A DNA stretch of 64,000 bases from positions 71,628-135,627 of the forward strand of contig NZ_FOAZ01000016.1 in assembly GCF_900109465.1 (NCBI RefSeq), written 5' to 3'. Origin of the DNA: Streptacidiphilus jiangxiensis. GTDB taxonomy: Bacteria; Actinomycetota; Actinomycetes; Streptomycetales; Streptomycetaceae. The position numbers were made by a program, and so were the translations under genes. The notes beneath the pieces were generated by a model, which was not told where the DNA came from, ran no database searches, and saw nothing but the letters and a program-made list of their open reading frames with translations. Position 1 is the first letter of the stretch. Each line of letters begins with the position of its first letter. Shown here piece after piece: positions 35,017 to 42,813 of the stretch.

Positions 35017-35288
35017 GCTGGCTCCTTCGTGAGTGACGATCAGGAGGCTCGTACGCCTGCCGCCGTGTGGGCGGCGGTGCAGAGTCTGCCGATTGTCATG
35101 TCACCTAACAAGAGGGCGTGCGCTGTGAAGTGTTCAGCCGGGGGCCACTTCCACCCCGGCGCGTGGTGCAAACTCCGCGTCAACTGTGTTTCTGCTGTGG
35201 AGTCAACCCTCAGAGCTTGACTCAGAAGAAACTCAGAGGAACGATCGGTTCCTCCGCTCGGAGCGCCGGGAGCGGTGCGAGAACGGGG

Positions 35289-36761
35289 GTGGCACAGGTG
35301 CGGAACCACGTCCTGCTCGGTCCTGACGCGTCGTCGTCCCGGGAGGGCGCGCTCTACTGCCGGGTGGCGCACCGTCGCTCCCCGGATCAGCTGGGTGTCG
35401 ACCAGCGGGAAGCCGCCGGCCGGCTGACGGCCGAGGAGCACGGGGTGCGTCTCGCCGCGCGGCGGGTCTTCGTCGATCCGCTCTCGACCGCGTGGTCGCG
35501 CGAGGGCCTGCGTCCCACCTGGCAGGCCCTGCTCGCCGCGGTCGAGCACGAGGGCGTCGGTGCGCTCGTGCTCTTCGACGCGCCCGAGCTGCAGCGCCAT
35601 CACCCGTGGGACTTCGCGCAGTTGCTGACGTTGGCCGAGCGTCGTGGTCTGCGGCTGCTCGACCCCACCGGGGCCTGGGATCTCGATGATGCGAGCGTCC
35701 GCCGCTGCCTGGCCGACCGGACCGAGCGAGAGTGCCGCAACCGGGAGGCAGCCGCCGCCCGGCGCCGATCCCGTGATGCCGAGATCGCCGGTGCGGGGCG
35801 CCCGCACGGGGGAGGGCGGCGCGCCTACGGCTACGTCGCCGGGACGTACGACCTGATCCCGTTCGAAGCCTCGGTCGTCGAGCAGATCTTCCGGTGGTTC
35901 ATCGAGGGGCGCTCGCTCACCGGCATCGCCGCGGAGCTGAACCTGCTGCAGGCCGAGACGGCCTACGGCACTTCGTGGTCCGCCACCGGCGTGGCACGGA
36001 TCGTCGACGCGCCGCGGTACGCGGGGTTGCGTGTGGTGCGCGGGCAGGCGGCGCGCGCGGCCGACGGCTCCTACGCGTTCGGGGACTGGAAGCCCTGTGT
36101 CGCCGTGGAGATCTGGGAGGCGGCCCGGGCGCTGCGGCGGGCCCAGGCCGAGCACTCCGCCACCGCTTCCCGCCGGCGGCCCGAGAGCCGGTACTACCCG
36201 CTGACGGGCCTGGTGCAGTGCGCCCGCTGCGGGCGCGGCATGGTCGGGTCGATGGTGGACGGATTCGCGACGTACGCCTGCACCGGCAACAACCTGGTCG
36301 GAGCCGACCGTTGCTCGCGGCACGTCGCCGCGGACCGGCTGGAGGAGTTGGTGGACCTCCGGGTCGTCCGGCGTCTGGAGCGATGGGATCCCGACGATGC
36401 GGGCCGTCCCGGACGCCCGCCGACCGTCGCCGTCCTGGACGAGGAGGCCGCAAGCCGCCGTGCTGCCGACCAGCGGCAGTTGGCGCGACTCCGGGCCATG
36501 GCGGACCCGCCCGCCGCGGAGGTGGCGCGGCTGGTCGCGAGCATCCGGGAGGTCAACCGCTCGGTGGTGATCCGGGCCGGGGACGCGCTGGAGGACCTGG
36601 TGACCGGTCGCCGTGCGAGCGCCGGTTGGCGGCGGATCTCCCTGGCCCGGCGCAGCGAGGTGCGCCGCTTCCTGATCGCGCGGATCCGTATCGGTCCGGT
36701 CGTGGGTCCCCGCAGCGTGTTCGATCCCGGTCGTGTCGAGATCGTGCCCAACGCCTGGTGA
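35289..36761 (+). CDS. Large serine-recombinase homologue lacking the catalytic serine, about 490 aa
   Basis: The order is resolvase-like N-domain, recombinase domain (RRAYGYVAG, FEASVVEQIFRWFIEGRSLT, RIVDAPRYAGLRVV), then a zinc ribbon with CARCGRG and a Cys later in NNLVGADRCSRH, and a helical C-terminus. The active-site region reads LYCRVAHRRS where RVST is expected, so the nucleophilic Ser is Ala. The usual DRLGR-type arginine motif is replaced by APELQRH. The start is uncertain: GTG 35289 or GTG 35298, and the frame is open to 35118. No att core or prophage genes were seen nearby. Confidence 0.75.
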   Translation: MAQVRNHVLLGPDASSSREGALYCRVAHRRSPDQLGVDQREAAGRLTAEEHGVRLAARRVFVDPLSTAWSREGLRPTWQALLAAVEHEGVGALVLFDAPELQRHHPWDFAQLLTLAERRGLRLLDPTGAWDLDDASVRRCLADRTERECRNREAAAARRRSRDAEIAGAGRPHGGGRRAYGYVAGTYDLIPFEASVVEQIFRWFIEGRSLTGIAAELNLLQAETAYGTSWSATGVARIVDAPRYAGLRVVRGQAARAADGSYAFGDWKPCVAVEIWEAARALRRAQAEHSATASRRRPESRYYPLTGLVQCARCGRGMVGSMVDGFATYACTGNNLVGADRCSRHVAADRLEELVDLRVVRRLERWDPDDAGRPGRPPTVAVLDEEAASRRAADQRQLARLRAMADPPAAEVARLVASIREVNRSVVIRAGDALEDLVTGRRASAGWRRISLARRSEVRRFLIARIRIGPVVGPRSVFDPGRVEIVPNAW

Positions 36762-37131
36762 CTGACCGACGCTCACGCGGCCAAGAAGTTCCGCGAGTGG
36801 GGCCGGGTGGCTCCGACCTGCCCTCAGCAGCGGGATTTACGTCGCGGTAACGAACCGGAGGGCTCCTTCCTCTGAAAATCCTCTGAGCGCTCATTGACGC
36901 GCCGTCGGCCCCACTGCTTCTCTGTTTGCTGCAAGCACACCCCACCTTGTGGTGACATGCCGTCCCCGCTCCGCTTCGCGCCGGTCTGTGGCGAAGTGCG
37001 GGGATTGCGTTGGCATGCCCACAACACTGCACGGGCGCGGCCATGCTCCTCCGTCCACTGCGTTCCCTTCCGCAGTCGCCCACCGGCCCACCGGCCGACG
37101 GGTGTTGACCAAGAGAGGACCCAGGATCCCC
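36762..37131. other. 370-bp intergenic region upstream of the S53 peptidase
   Basis: It holds a direct repeat of CCTCTGA (36869 and 36880) and a perfect palindrome TGAGCGCTCA (36884-36893) with the same GAGCGCTC core as the GH3 operator. These could regulate the peptidase gene. No gene is supported here; the peptidase frame is open upstream to 36949, but that part shows no protein-like features. Confidence 0.45.
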
Positions 37132-38364
37132 ATGGGCACCGCCCACCTGTCGCGACCCCGTGTCGCTGCCGCCGCACTGGCGGCCGGAGCACTGATCGGC
37201 GCGATGACCGCCGCCACCCCGGCGATCGCCGCCGCCCAGACCGTCCACGTCAAGCACCTGTGCGCCGCCCCGGCGCACACGGGGACGATGTCCTGCCTGG
37301 CACTCGCGCGGACCGACGTCGTCGAGCCGCACGCCCTGACCGCGAACGCGATCACACCGAACGCGACGCCGTCGGGGTACGGCCCCACCGACCTGCTCAG
37401 CGCCTACGCCCTCCCCGCCAACGGCGGCGCGGGGCAGACCGTCGCGATCGTGGACGCGCAGGACGACCCGAACGCCGAGGCCGACCTCGCCACCTACCGC
37501 AGCCAGTACGGCCTGCCGGCCTGCACCACCGCCAACGGCTGCTTCCAGAAGGTCGACCAGACCGGCGGCACCAACTACCCGAGCGCCGACTCGGGTTGGG
37601 CGGGGGAGATCTCCCTCGACCTCGACATGGTCTCCGCCGTCGCTCCCAACGCCAACATCATCCTGGTCGAGGCGTCCTCCGCGAACATGAGCGACCTGGG
37701 CACCGCCGTCAACGAGGCCGTCTCGCTGGGCGCCAAGTACGTCTCCAACAGCTACGGCGGCTCCGAGGACTCCAGCGACCTCACCTCCGACGACAGTTAC
37801 TTCAACCACCCGGGCGTCGCGGTCACCGTCTCGGCCGGCGACTCCGCCTACGGTGCCGAGTACCCGGCGTCCTCGCAGTACGTCACCGCCGTCGGCGGCA
37901 CCTCGCTCACCAAGGACTCCAGCAGCCGCGGGTGGAGCGAGAGCGTCTGGTCCACCTCCAGCACCGAGGGCACCGGCTCCGGCTGCTCCGCCTACGACCC
38001 CAAGCCCAGCTGGCAGACCGACACCGGCTGCTCCAACCGCACCGTCGCCGACGTCTCCGCCGTCGCCGACCCGGCCACCGGCGTCGCCGTCTACGACAGC
38101 TACGGCGCTTCCGGCTGGCAGGTCTACGGCGGCACCAGCGCCTCCTCGCCCATCATCGCCGCCGTCTACGCCGACGCCGGTACCCCCGGCAGCAGCGACT
38201 ACCCCGCGCAGTACCCCTACCAGCACACCTCGGCGCTCAACGACGTCACCAGCGGCAGCAACGGCAGCTGCGACCCGGCCTACCTCTGCACCGCGGGGGT
38301 CGGTTACGACGGTCCGACGGGCCTCGGCACCCCGAACGGCCTGACGGCCTTCACTGCGGGCTGA
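37132..38364 (+). CDS. Secreted sedolisin (S53) peptidase, 410 aa
   Basis: A signal peptide (about 1-36) is followed by a short pro-region of roughly 45 residues and the S53 domain. Catalytic residues are recognisable: Glu159 and Asp163 in GWAGEISLDLD, oxyanion-hole Asp237 in VSAGDSAYG, and Ser336 in YGGTSASSP. The C-terminal calcium-binding end (GVGYDGPTGLGTPNG) is typical. S53 enzymes are acid-active serine-carboxyl peptidases. The large kumamolisin-type pro-domain is missing. ATG 37132 has AGGA 6 nt upstream. A strong terminator follows. Confidence 0.88.
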   Translation: MGTAHLSRPRVAAAALAAGALIGAMTAATPAIAAAQTVHVKHLCAAPAHTGTMSCLALARTDVVEPHALTANAITPNATPSGYGPTDLLSAYALPANGGAGQTVAIVDAQDDPNAEADLATYRSQYGLPACTTANGCFQKVDQTGGTNYPSADSGWAGEISLDLDMVSAVAPNANIILVEASSANMSDLGTAVNEAVSLGAKYVSNSYGGSEDSSDLTSDDSYFNHPGVAVTVSAGDSAYGAEYPASSQYVTAVGGTSLTKDSSSRGWSESVWSTSSTEGTGSGCSAYDPKPSWQTDTGCSNRTVADVSAVADPATGVAVYDSYGASGWQVYGGTSASSPIIAAVYADAGTPGSSDYPAQYPYQHTSALNDVTSGSNGSCDPAYLCTAGVGYDGPTGLGTPNGLTAFTAG

Positions 38365-38388
38365 CTCCCCATCCCTCGGTGAACCCCG

Positions 38389-38431
38389 GGGCGGACGGAC
38401 CGCGGCCCCACCCGCGGCTCGTCCGCCCTTT
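38389..38431. terminator. Intrinsic-type terminator after the S53 gene
   Basis: GGGCGGACG-GA-CCGCGG pairs with CCGCGG-CT-CGTCCGCCC (15 of 17 positions) around CCCCAC, and TTT follows on the plus strand. It lies 25 bp after the S53 stop and faces the convergent regulator gene. Confidence 0.75.
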
Positions 38432-38455
38432 CGGCGTTGCCGCCATGACGCCAGG

Positions 38456-39436
38456 TCAGCCCGTCGGCTCCTGGTCGGGTGTGTCGTGGCCGGCCAGCAG
38501 GGAGCCCAACGGTGTGCGGGCGTGCAGCACTTCACGGCCGTCGCGGACGGAGCTGACCAGGCCGGCCGCGCGCAGCGCGGTCGCGTGCACGGACGCCGAG
38601 CCGATGCTGATCCCGAGCCCGCGTGCCATCGTGCTGGTGCTGAGCGGCTCGCCCAGCAGTCGCAGTGCGCGTGCCCTGGTGGTGCCCAGGACCGGCGCCA
38701 GGGTGTCCCCGCCCGGCTCCGCGGCAGAGACCGGCAGCCCGGGGCCCGCCGGATAGACGAACAGGACCGGCCGTCCCGGCAGGTCCGCGACCAGCGGCAC
38801 GGCGGTCCAGTGGAAGGTCGGCAGCAGGATCACGCCCCGGCCCTCGGCGTGCACCTCCCGGCGGTAGGTGGCGGGGCACTCCCAGGCGCCCTCGACGAAG
38901 CGTGACCCCGGCACCAGCGCGAGCAGCGCGGCGGCGACACCGTGCTCGGCCGAGGTGAGCGCGTAACGCGAGAACTCCGCGCGATGCCAGGTGGCCGTCG
39001 TCGGCCACCCCCGGGCGAGCACCGTCTCGTAGGCGTCGCCCAACGCCCGGCACAGCAGGCGCCACGCCCGCTCGTCCCCGTCCAGCAGCCCGCGCACCCA
39101 CGGCGGGGGCGCGATCCCGCGGTCGGCGCGGACCCGCTCCACGCCCGCTCGGACGAGCTCCGGCGGCGTGGCGCGCACCTCCTGCAGGCCCTCGTCCAGC
39201 CCGGTGCTGACCGGGTCCAGGAACGGCGGGCCGAGGTGGCCGGAGACGAGGTCCCACAGCGGGCGCGTGGTCGCGGGCAGGGTCCGGTGCAGACCGCGGC
39301 GCCACCGACCGAAGAAGGCGTCGCTGTCGGTGCGTCGCAGCATCATCAGCGAGAGCTTCAACTCGACCAGCGGCGCGGGCTGTGGCGCGAAGCGGGTCCG
39401 GGCCAGGTCGTCCGCGGTCAGACGCAGTCTCAGCAC
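38456..39436 (-). CDS. DUF5937/ArsR-type transcriptional regulator, about 326 aa
   Basis: The N-terminal part (LRLTADDLARTRFAPQPAPL, LVELKLSLMMLRRTDSDAFF) is the DUF5937 region seen in actinobacterial winged-helix regulators. The C-terminal 70 residues form an ArsR-like helix-turn-helix (LGTTRARALRLLGEPLSTST, GISIGSASVHATALRAAGLV). GTG 39436 was chosen by comparison with the paralogue at 41710-42693, which starts at the same point of the fold. It is divergent from two lipoprotein hydrolase genes 83 bp away and is likely to control them. Confidence 0.75.
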   Translation of the reverse strand: MLRLRLTADDLARTRFAPQPAPLVELKLSLMMLRRTDSDAFFGRWRRGLHRTLPATTRPLWDLVSGHLGPPFLDPVSTGLDEGLQEVRATPPELVRAGVERVRADRGIAPPPWVRGLLDGDERAWRLLCRALGDAYETVLARGWPTTATWHRAEFSRYALTSAEHGVAAALLALVPGSRFVEGAWECPATYRREVHAEGRGVILLPTFHWTAVPLVADLPGRPVLFVYPAGPGLPVSAAEPGGDTLAPVLGTTRARALRLLGEPLSTSTMARGLGISIGSASVHATALRAAGLVSSVRDGREVLHARTPLGSLLAGHDTPDQEPTG

Positions 39437-39519
39437 CGCACGCCACCGTCCCGTGTCCGAGGTTTCGGCTCCGTCCAAAACTATCGCCGCTGCGGTGGCG
39501 GCCGCGCCAGTCTCGGTCC

Positions 39520-40302
39520 ATGTCCACCAAGCTTTCCTCCCTTGCCCGTTGTGCGCTCGCGGGGTGCGTCGTGCTGCTCTTCGGGTGCGCGGCGGGGACG
39601 GTCGGCTCGACGCCCAGGGCGCCGACCGCTTCACGGCTTCCTTGCGGCGCGACGGCGTCGCCCGGCGCGGCGGCGGTGCGCGCGCTCACTTTGCGCACGG
39701 CCGACGGGGTGCGGCTCGCGGCACTGGAGGCCGGGAGCGGTCCGCGGGGTGTCGTGCTCGTCCCGGAGTCGGGCGGCCGGGGCAAGTGCGGCTGGCTTCC
39801 GTACGCCGGGGTGCTGGCCGGACTCGGCTACCGGGTGCTGCTCTTCGACGGTCGGTGCCAGGGGGAGAGCGACTGCCCGGCCTCGGGCGGCGACCCCGAC
39901 GCCGACGTGGCCGCCGCCCTCGCGGCGCTGCGCCGCGCCGGTGCCACCCGCGAGGCGCTCCTCGGGGCCTCGGCCGGCGGCGCCGAGGCGCTCTCCTTCG
40001 CCGCGCGTCCCTTCCCCGGCCTGCGCGCCGTCGCCGCGCTCTCCCCGGACGAGCTGGACCGTCCCCTGCATGTCGCCTCCGCGGTGCGCCTGCCGGTCTG
40101 GACGGCGGTCGCCCAGGACGACCCCTTCGTGGCCGTCCCCGACCTGCGCCGCCTGCTCGCCGCGCTCGGCACCCCCGCTCCGCTCCGCTCGCTGACGGTC
40201 CTGCCGCCCGGCTCCGGCCACGGCTGGGACCTGCTCACCGACCCGGCGCCCCGGTCGCTGCGCACCGCCCTCGCCGCCTTCCTCGCCAGGAGCCTTCGAT
40301 GA
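39520..40302 (+). CDS. Lipoprotein alpha/beta hydrolase, 260 aa
   Basis: The N-terminus is a lipoprotein signal peptide with lipobox LLFGC. The mature protein is an alpha/beta hydrolase: VVLVPESGGRGKCGWLPYAG, the nucleophile elbow GASAGGA, an acid residue in AQDDPF, and a C-terminal His in SGHGWDLL. It probably sits on the outer membrane leaflet and cleaves an ester or amide. The next gene overlaps it by 4 nt (ATGA), so the two hydrolases are co-translated. Confidence 0.78.
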   Translation: MSTKLSSLARCALAGCVVLLFGCAAGTVGSTPRAPTASRLPCGATASPGAAAVRALTLRTADGVRLAALEAGSGPRGVVLVPESGGRGKCGWLPYAGVLAGLGYRVLLFDGRCQGESDCPASGGDPDADVAAALAALRRAGATREALLGASAGGAEALSFAARPFPGLRAVAALSPDELDRPLHVASAVRLPVWTAVAQDDPFVAVPDLRRLLAALGTPAPLRSLTVLPPGSGHGWDLLTDPAPRSLRTALAAFLARSLR

Positions 40303-41099
40303 CGCTTCATGGACGTGCCGCCGCTGCCCTGTCGGCGCTGACCGTGCTGGCCGGCACCGCGCTCCTCGCCTCCTGCGCCGCCTCCGGCACGGCGTCGTCG
40401 CCGAGCTCACCACCGGTGTCGGTGTCGGCGGCCTCCGACGCGCTCGACGGATGCGTCATGCCGGGGGCCGTCGGTCCGGGTGTCCCGATCGCGACGATCA
40501 CGGTGCGCGGCCCGCAGTCCTCGGTGATCCCCGTGGCGGTGCTCGGGACGGGGCCGCGCACCGTGGTGCTGTCCAACCAGAGCGACCGCTTCCTGTGCGC
40601 GTGGCTGCCGTTGGTCCGGCGGCTCACCGGGGAGGGCTACCGCGTGGTGCTCTGGGACTACGCGGGTGAGCCGCCCGTGGACGAGTTGCGGGCCGTGGTC
40701 GCGGCGGTCCGCGGCGGCGGCGCGGGCCCGGTGGTGCTCATGGGCGCGTCGAAGGGAGCGAAGACATCCATCGTCGCGGCGGCCGGACTGCGGCCGGCGG
40801 TCGCCGGGGTGGTCTCGCTCTCCGCCGAGCAGACGCTCGCGCCGGACGTCGTCGTGGCCCCCTACGTCCCCGAGCTGCCTTGTCCGTTGCTGCTGCTCAC
40901 CGCGGTGAACGACGGCTACGGATCGGCTGCGGCGGCCGAGACGTTCCGTGCCGAGGCCAGGCCGGGCACGGTCCGGCTGGTCAGCGTGCCCGGGGATGCC
41001 CACGGGGTGGACCTGCTCGCCGGGCCCACGGCCAAGGCCTCGTTGACGGCGGTGGACGCGTTCCTGGCACGGGTGCCGGGGCCCGGGCAGAGAAGTTAG
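40299..41099 (+). CDS. Second lipoprotein alpha/beta hydrolase-like protein, 266 aa
   Basis: A lipobox (LLASC) ends the signal peptide. The body aligns in layout with the preceding gene: TVVLSNQSDRFLCAWLPLVR, WDYAGEPPVDEL, nucleophile elbow MGASKGAK, TAVNDGYG and GDAHGVDLL for acid and base. ATG 40299 overlaps the previous stop (ATGA). The pair probably arose by duplication. The stop codon lies inside the iron box at 41096-41114. Confidence 0.75.
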   Translation: MTLHGRAAAALSALTVLAGTALLASCAASGTASSPSSPPVSVSAASDALDGCVMPGAVGPGVPIATITVRGPQSSVIPVAVLGTGPRTVVLSNQSDRFLCAWLPLVRRLTGEGYRVVLWDYAGEPPVDELRAVVAAVRGGGAGPVVLMGASKGAKTSIVAAAGLRPAVAGVVSLSAEQTLAPDVVVAPYVPELPCPLLLLTAVNDGYGSAAAAETFRAEARPGTVRLVSVPGDAHGVDLLAGPTAKASLTAVDAFLARVPGPGQRS

Positions 41100-41114
41100 G
41101 TAAGCCTAAGCTAA
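41096..41114. promoter_or_regulatory. Iron box (DmdR/IdeR-type operator)
   Basis: TTAGGTAAGCCTAAGCTAA matches the 19-bp iron-box pattern (TTAGGTTAGGCTCACCTAA as remembered) with both half-sites recognisable. It overlaps a TAATAT -10-like element (41112-41117) just upstream of GTG 41126. Confidence 0.7.
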
Positions 41115-41125
41115 TATCTCCTCCC

Positions 41126-41680
41126 GTGAGTGCTGCCAGTCATCTTCAGGCCCGTCCCGCCGACCGCCGCCAGCAGACCCTGTGGCGGATCGCCGCCGTC
41201 TGCCTGGGCTGGTACGCCGTCATCCTGGCCTCGGTGCACACGCATCCCGGGTTCGGGGTGCGAGAGGTTGCGCTCGGCGTGCACCTGGTCAGTCTCACCC
41301 TCGGGTTCGGGGCGGTGCTGGCCGTGGACGGGCTCGGGCTGGCCGTGCTGGCCGGTCGAGCCCGGGTCGGCGCGCTGCTCGCGTTCTCCGCGCGGGCCGA
41401 ACGGCTGATCTGGACCGGCTTCGTGGGGCTCGCCCTGTCCGGGATCGCATTGCGGCCGGACTTCGCCAGCGGGTGGACCGACGCCAACCTCGTCGCCGCC
41501 CTGGTCGCCGCCGTCAACGGGGTGCTCGCGCAGGCGCTGCGCAGCGGTGTTCCGGACGTCGAACGCCTCTCGGGGTGGCGGGAGTTGCCCGCGCCGCTGC
41601 TGTGGCGGGCAGGCGCGGCGGCGCTGGTCTCGCAGGCGGCGTGGTGGACGTCGATCCTGATCGGCGCCCTGACCGGCTGA
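41126..41680 (+). CDS. Iron-regulated small membrane protein, 184 aa
   Basis: Four hydrophobic segments are visible (IAAVCLGWYAVILASVHTHP, VHLVSLTLGFGAVLAVDGLG, LIWTGFVGLALSGIA, ALVSQAAWWTSILIGALTG), with histidines in the first two that could bind metal or haem. GTG 41126 is 11 nt after the iron box and about 8 nt after a TAATAT -10, so the mRNA is probably leaderless and repressed by iron. It may act in iron or haem handling; no family was recognised. Confidence 0.7.
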   Translation: MSAASHLQARPADRRQQTLWRIAAVCLGWYAVILASVHTHPGFGVREVALGVHLVSLTLGFGAVLAVDGLGLAVLAGRARVGALLAFSARAERLIWTGFVGLALSGIALRPDFASGWTDANLVAALVAAVNGVLAQALRSGVPDVERLSGWRELPAPLLWRAGAAALVSQAAWWTSILIGALTG

Positions 41681-41709
41681 GCGTGGCCGGGGCGGTCGCG
41701 CGCGCAGTC

Positions 41710-42693
41710 TCAGTCGCCCTCGTCGTCGAAGAGCGACTCCGCCGCCGGGGTCCGCAGGTACAGCACGCTGCGGCCCACCCGGGTGGCCGTCGTCAGCCGC
41801 GCCGCGTGGAGGGCCTTGAGGTGGTGGGAGACCGTCGCTGCGGGCATGCCGGTGCGCACGGACAGCTCCGTGGTGGAGTGCGGCGACCCCAACTCGGCCA
41901 GCAGCACCGCCCGTGAGCGGCCGAGGACGCGGACGAGTCCGTCCGGCGCGGCGGTCGGGCCGCTCTCCCACAGGCAGCCGACTCCGCGCGCCGGATATCT
42001 CAGCCCCGGCTGGCGCGGCGGGTTGGTCTGCGAGAAGCACTCCGGCCAGACGAACACCGACGGGATCAGCACCAGCCCCAGCCCGGCGTCGAGGGTGCGG
42101 TCGCCGTGGACGCTCCTGTGCGCCACCCGCAGCAGGCCGTTCTCCCACCTCACCATCGGATGCAGATCGCCGAAGAGCGCCCCGGCGCCGTCGTCGGCCA
42201 TCAGTCGGGCCCGTCGCAGGATCTCGCCGTCCAGCAGTCGGCGCATGCGCGGCCAGTGGGGGGCGACCGCGACCGCGTGGTAGGCGCGGATCTCGTCGGC
42301 GAGTCGGGTCAGCCCGGCGGCCGGGTCGCGATGGAACTCCACGACGGCGGGCTCCCACGGGGCGACGATGCGCTCCAGATCCGTGCGTACGGCCGTCGGG
42401 GGCAGCGCCGTCAGCGCTGCCAACTCCTCCTCCAGGTCGGGGCTTCCGGACTCTGGCACGGGGGTCAGCAGGTCGGGGATGTACGAGGCGGGCGTCCGGA
42501 CCAGCGCCGACAGCAGCTCGAAGGGGACCTCGCGCTCGGCCAGCAGGCGGCGTGTGCGCCGCGCCCACGGCAGGTGGACCGCGCGCGAGCCCGGGTCCTT
42601 CAGTGCGCGCAGGCTGCTCACCGTCTCGCCCAGGGGCGAGTAGGCGAACCGGATGCGGGCCAGGTCCTGGGCCGAGAACTGCAGCGTCAGCAA
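41710..42693 (-). CDS. DUF5937/ArsR-type transcriptional regulator, 327 aa
   Basis: The start LTLQFSAQDLARIRFAYSPL is the DUF5937 signature. The C-terminus has an ArsR helix-turn-helix (SRAVLLAELGSPHSTTELSV, GMPAATVSHHLKALHAARLT). TTG 42693 follows GGGGAGGGG at good spacing. It is divergent from an MFS gene, and a perfect inverted repeat at 42720-42739 lies between them. It most likely represses the transporter and itself. It is a paralogue of 38456-39436. Confidence 0.8.
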   Translation of the reverse strand: MLTLQFSAQDLARIRFAYSPLGETVSSLRALKDPGSRAVHLPWARRTRRLLAEREVPFELLSALVRTPASYIPDLLTPVPESGSPDLEEELAALTALPPTAVRTDLERIVAPWEPAVVEFHRDPAAGLTRLADEIRAYHAVAVAPHWPRMRRLLDGEILRRARLMADDGAGALFGDLHPMVRWENGLLRVAHRSVHGDRTLDAGLGLVLIPSVFVWPECFSQTNPPRQPGLRYPARGVGCLWESGPTAAPDGLVRVLGRSRAVLLAELGSPHSTTELSVRTGMPAATVSHHLKALHAARLTTATRVGRSVLYLRTPAAESLFDDEGD

Positions 42694-42719
42694 CGCGTCC
42701 CCTCCCCGGCGCGGCCGTC

Positions 42720-42739
42720 GATTCCATCACCGTGGAATC
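42720..42739. promoter_or_regulatory. Candidate operator of the ArsR-type regulator
   Basis: GATTCCA-TCACCG-TGGAATC is a perfect 7-bp inverted repeat with a 6-bp spacer, 26 bp upstream of the regulator start and 74 bp upstream of the MFS start. Confidence 0.6.
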
Positions 42740-42813
42740 TCTGGGCACGGACCCTACCCGCGCCGAGACTCGTCCGCGAACCCGAATCCCCTCGCCCGAA
42801 AGGGTCCTCACGC

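Noticed and set aside
35200-35223. GAGTCAA...TTGACTC inverted repeat upstream of the recombinase homologue
   Set aside because: The arms are only 7 bp and no promoter elements or second copy support a regulatory role.
35232-36887. 9-bp inverted repeat CTCAGAGGA / TCCTCTGAG flanking the recombinase homologue
   Set aside because: A match of this length is expected by chance when two intergenic regions of about 300 bp are compared, and no target-site duplication was found.
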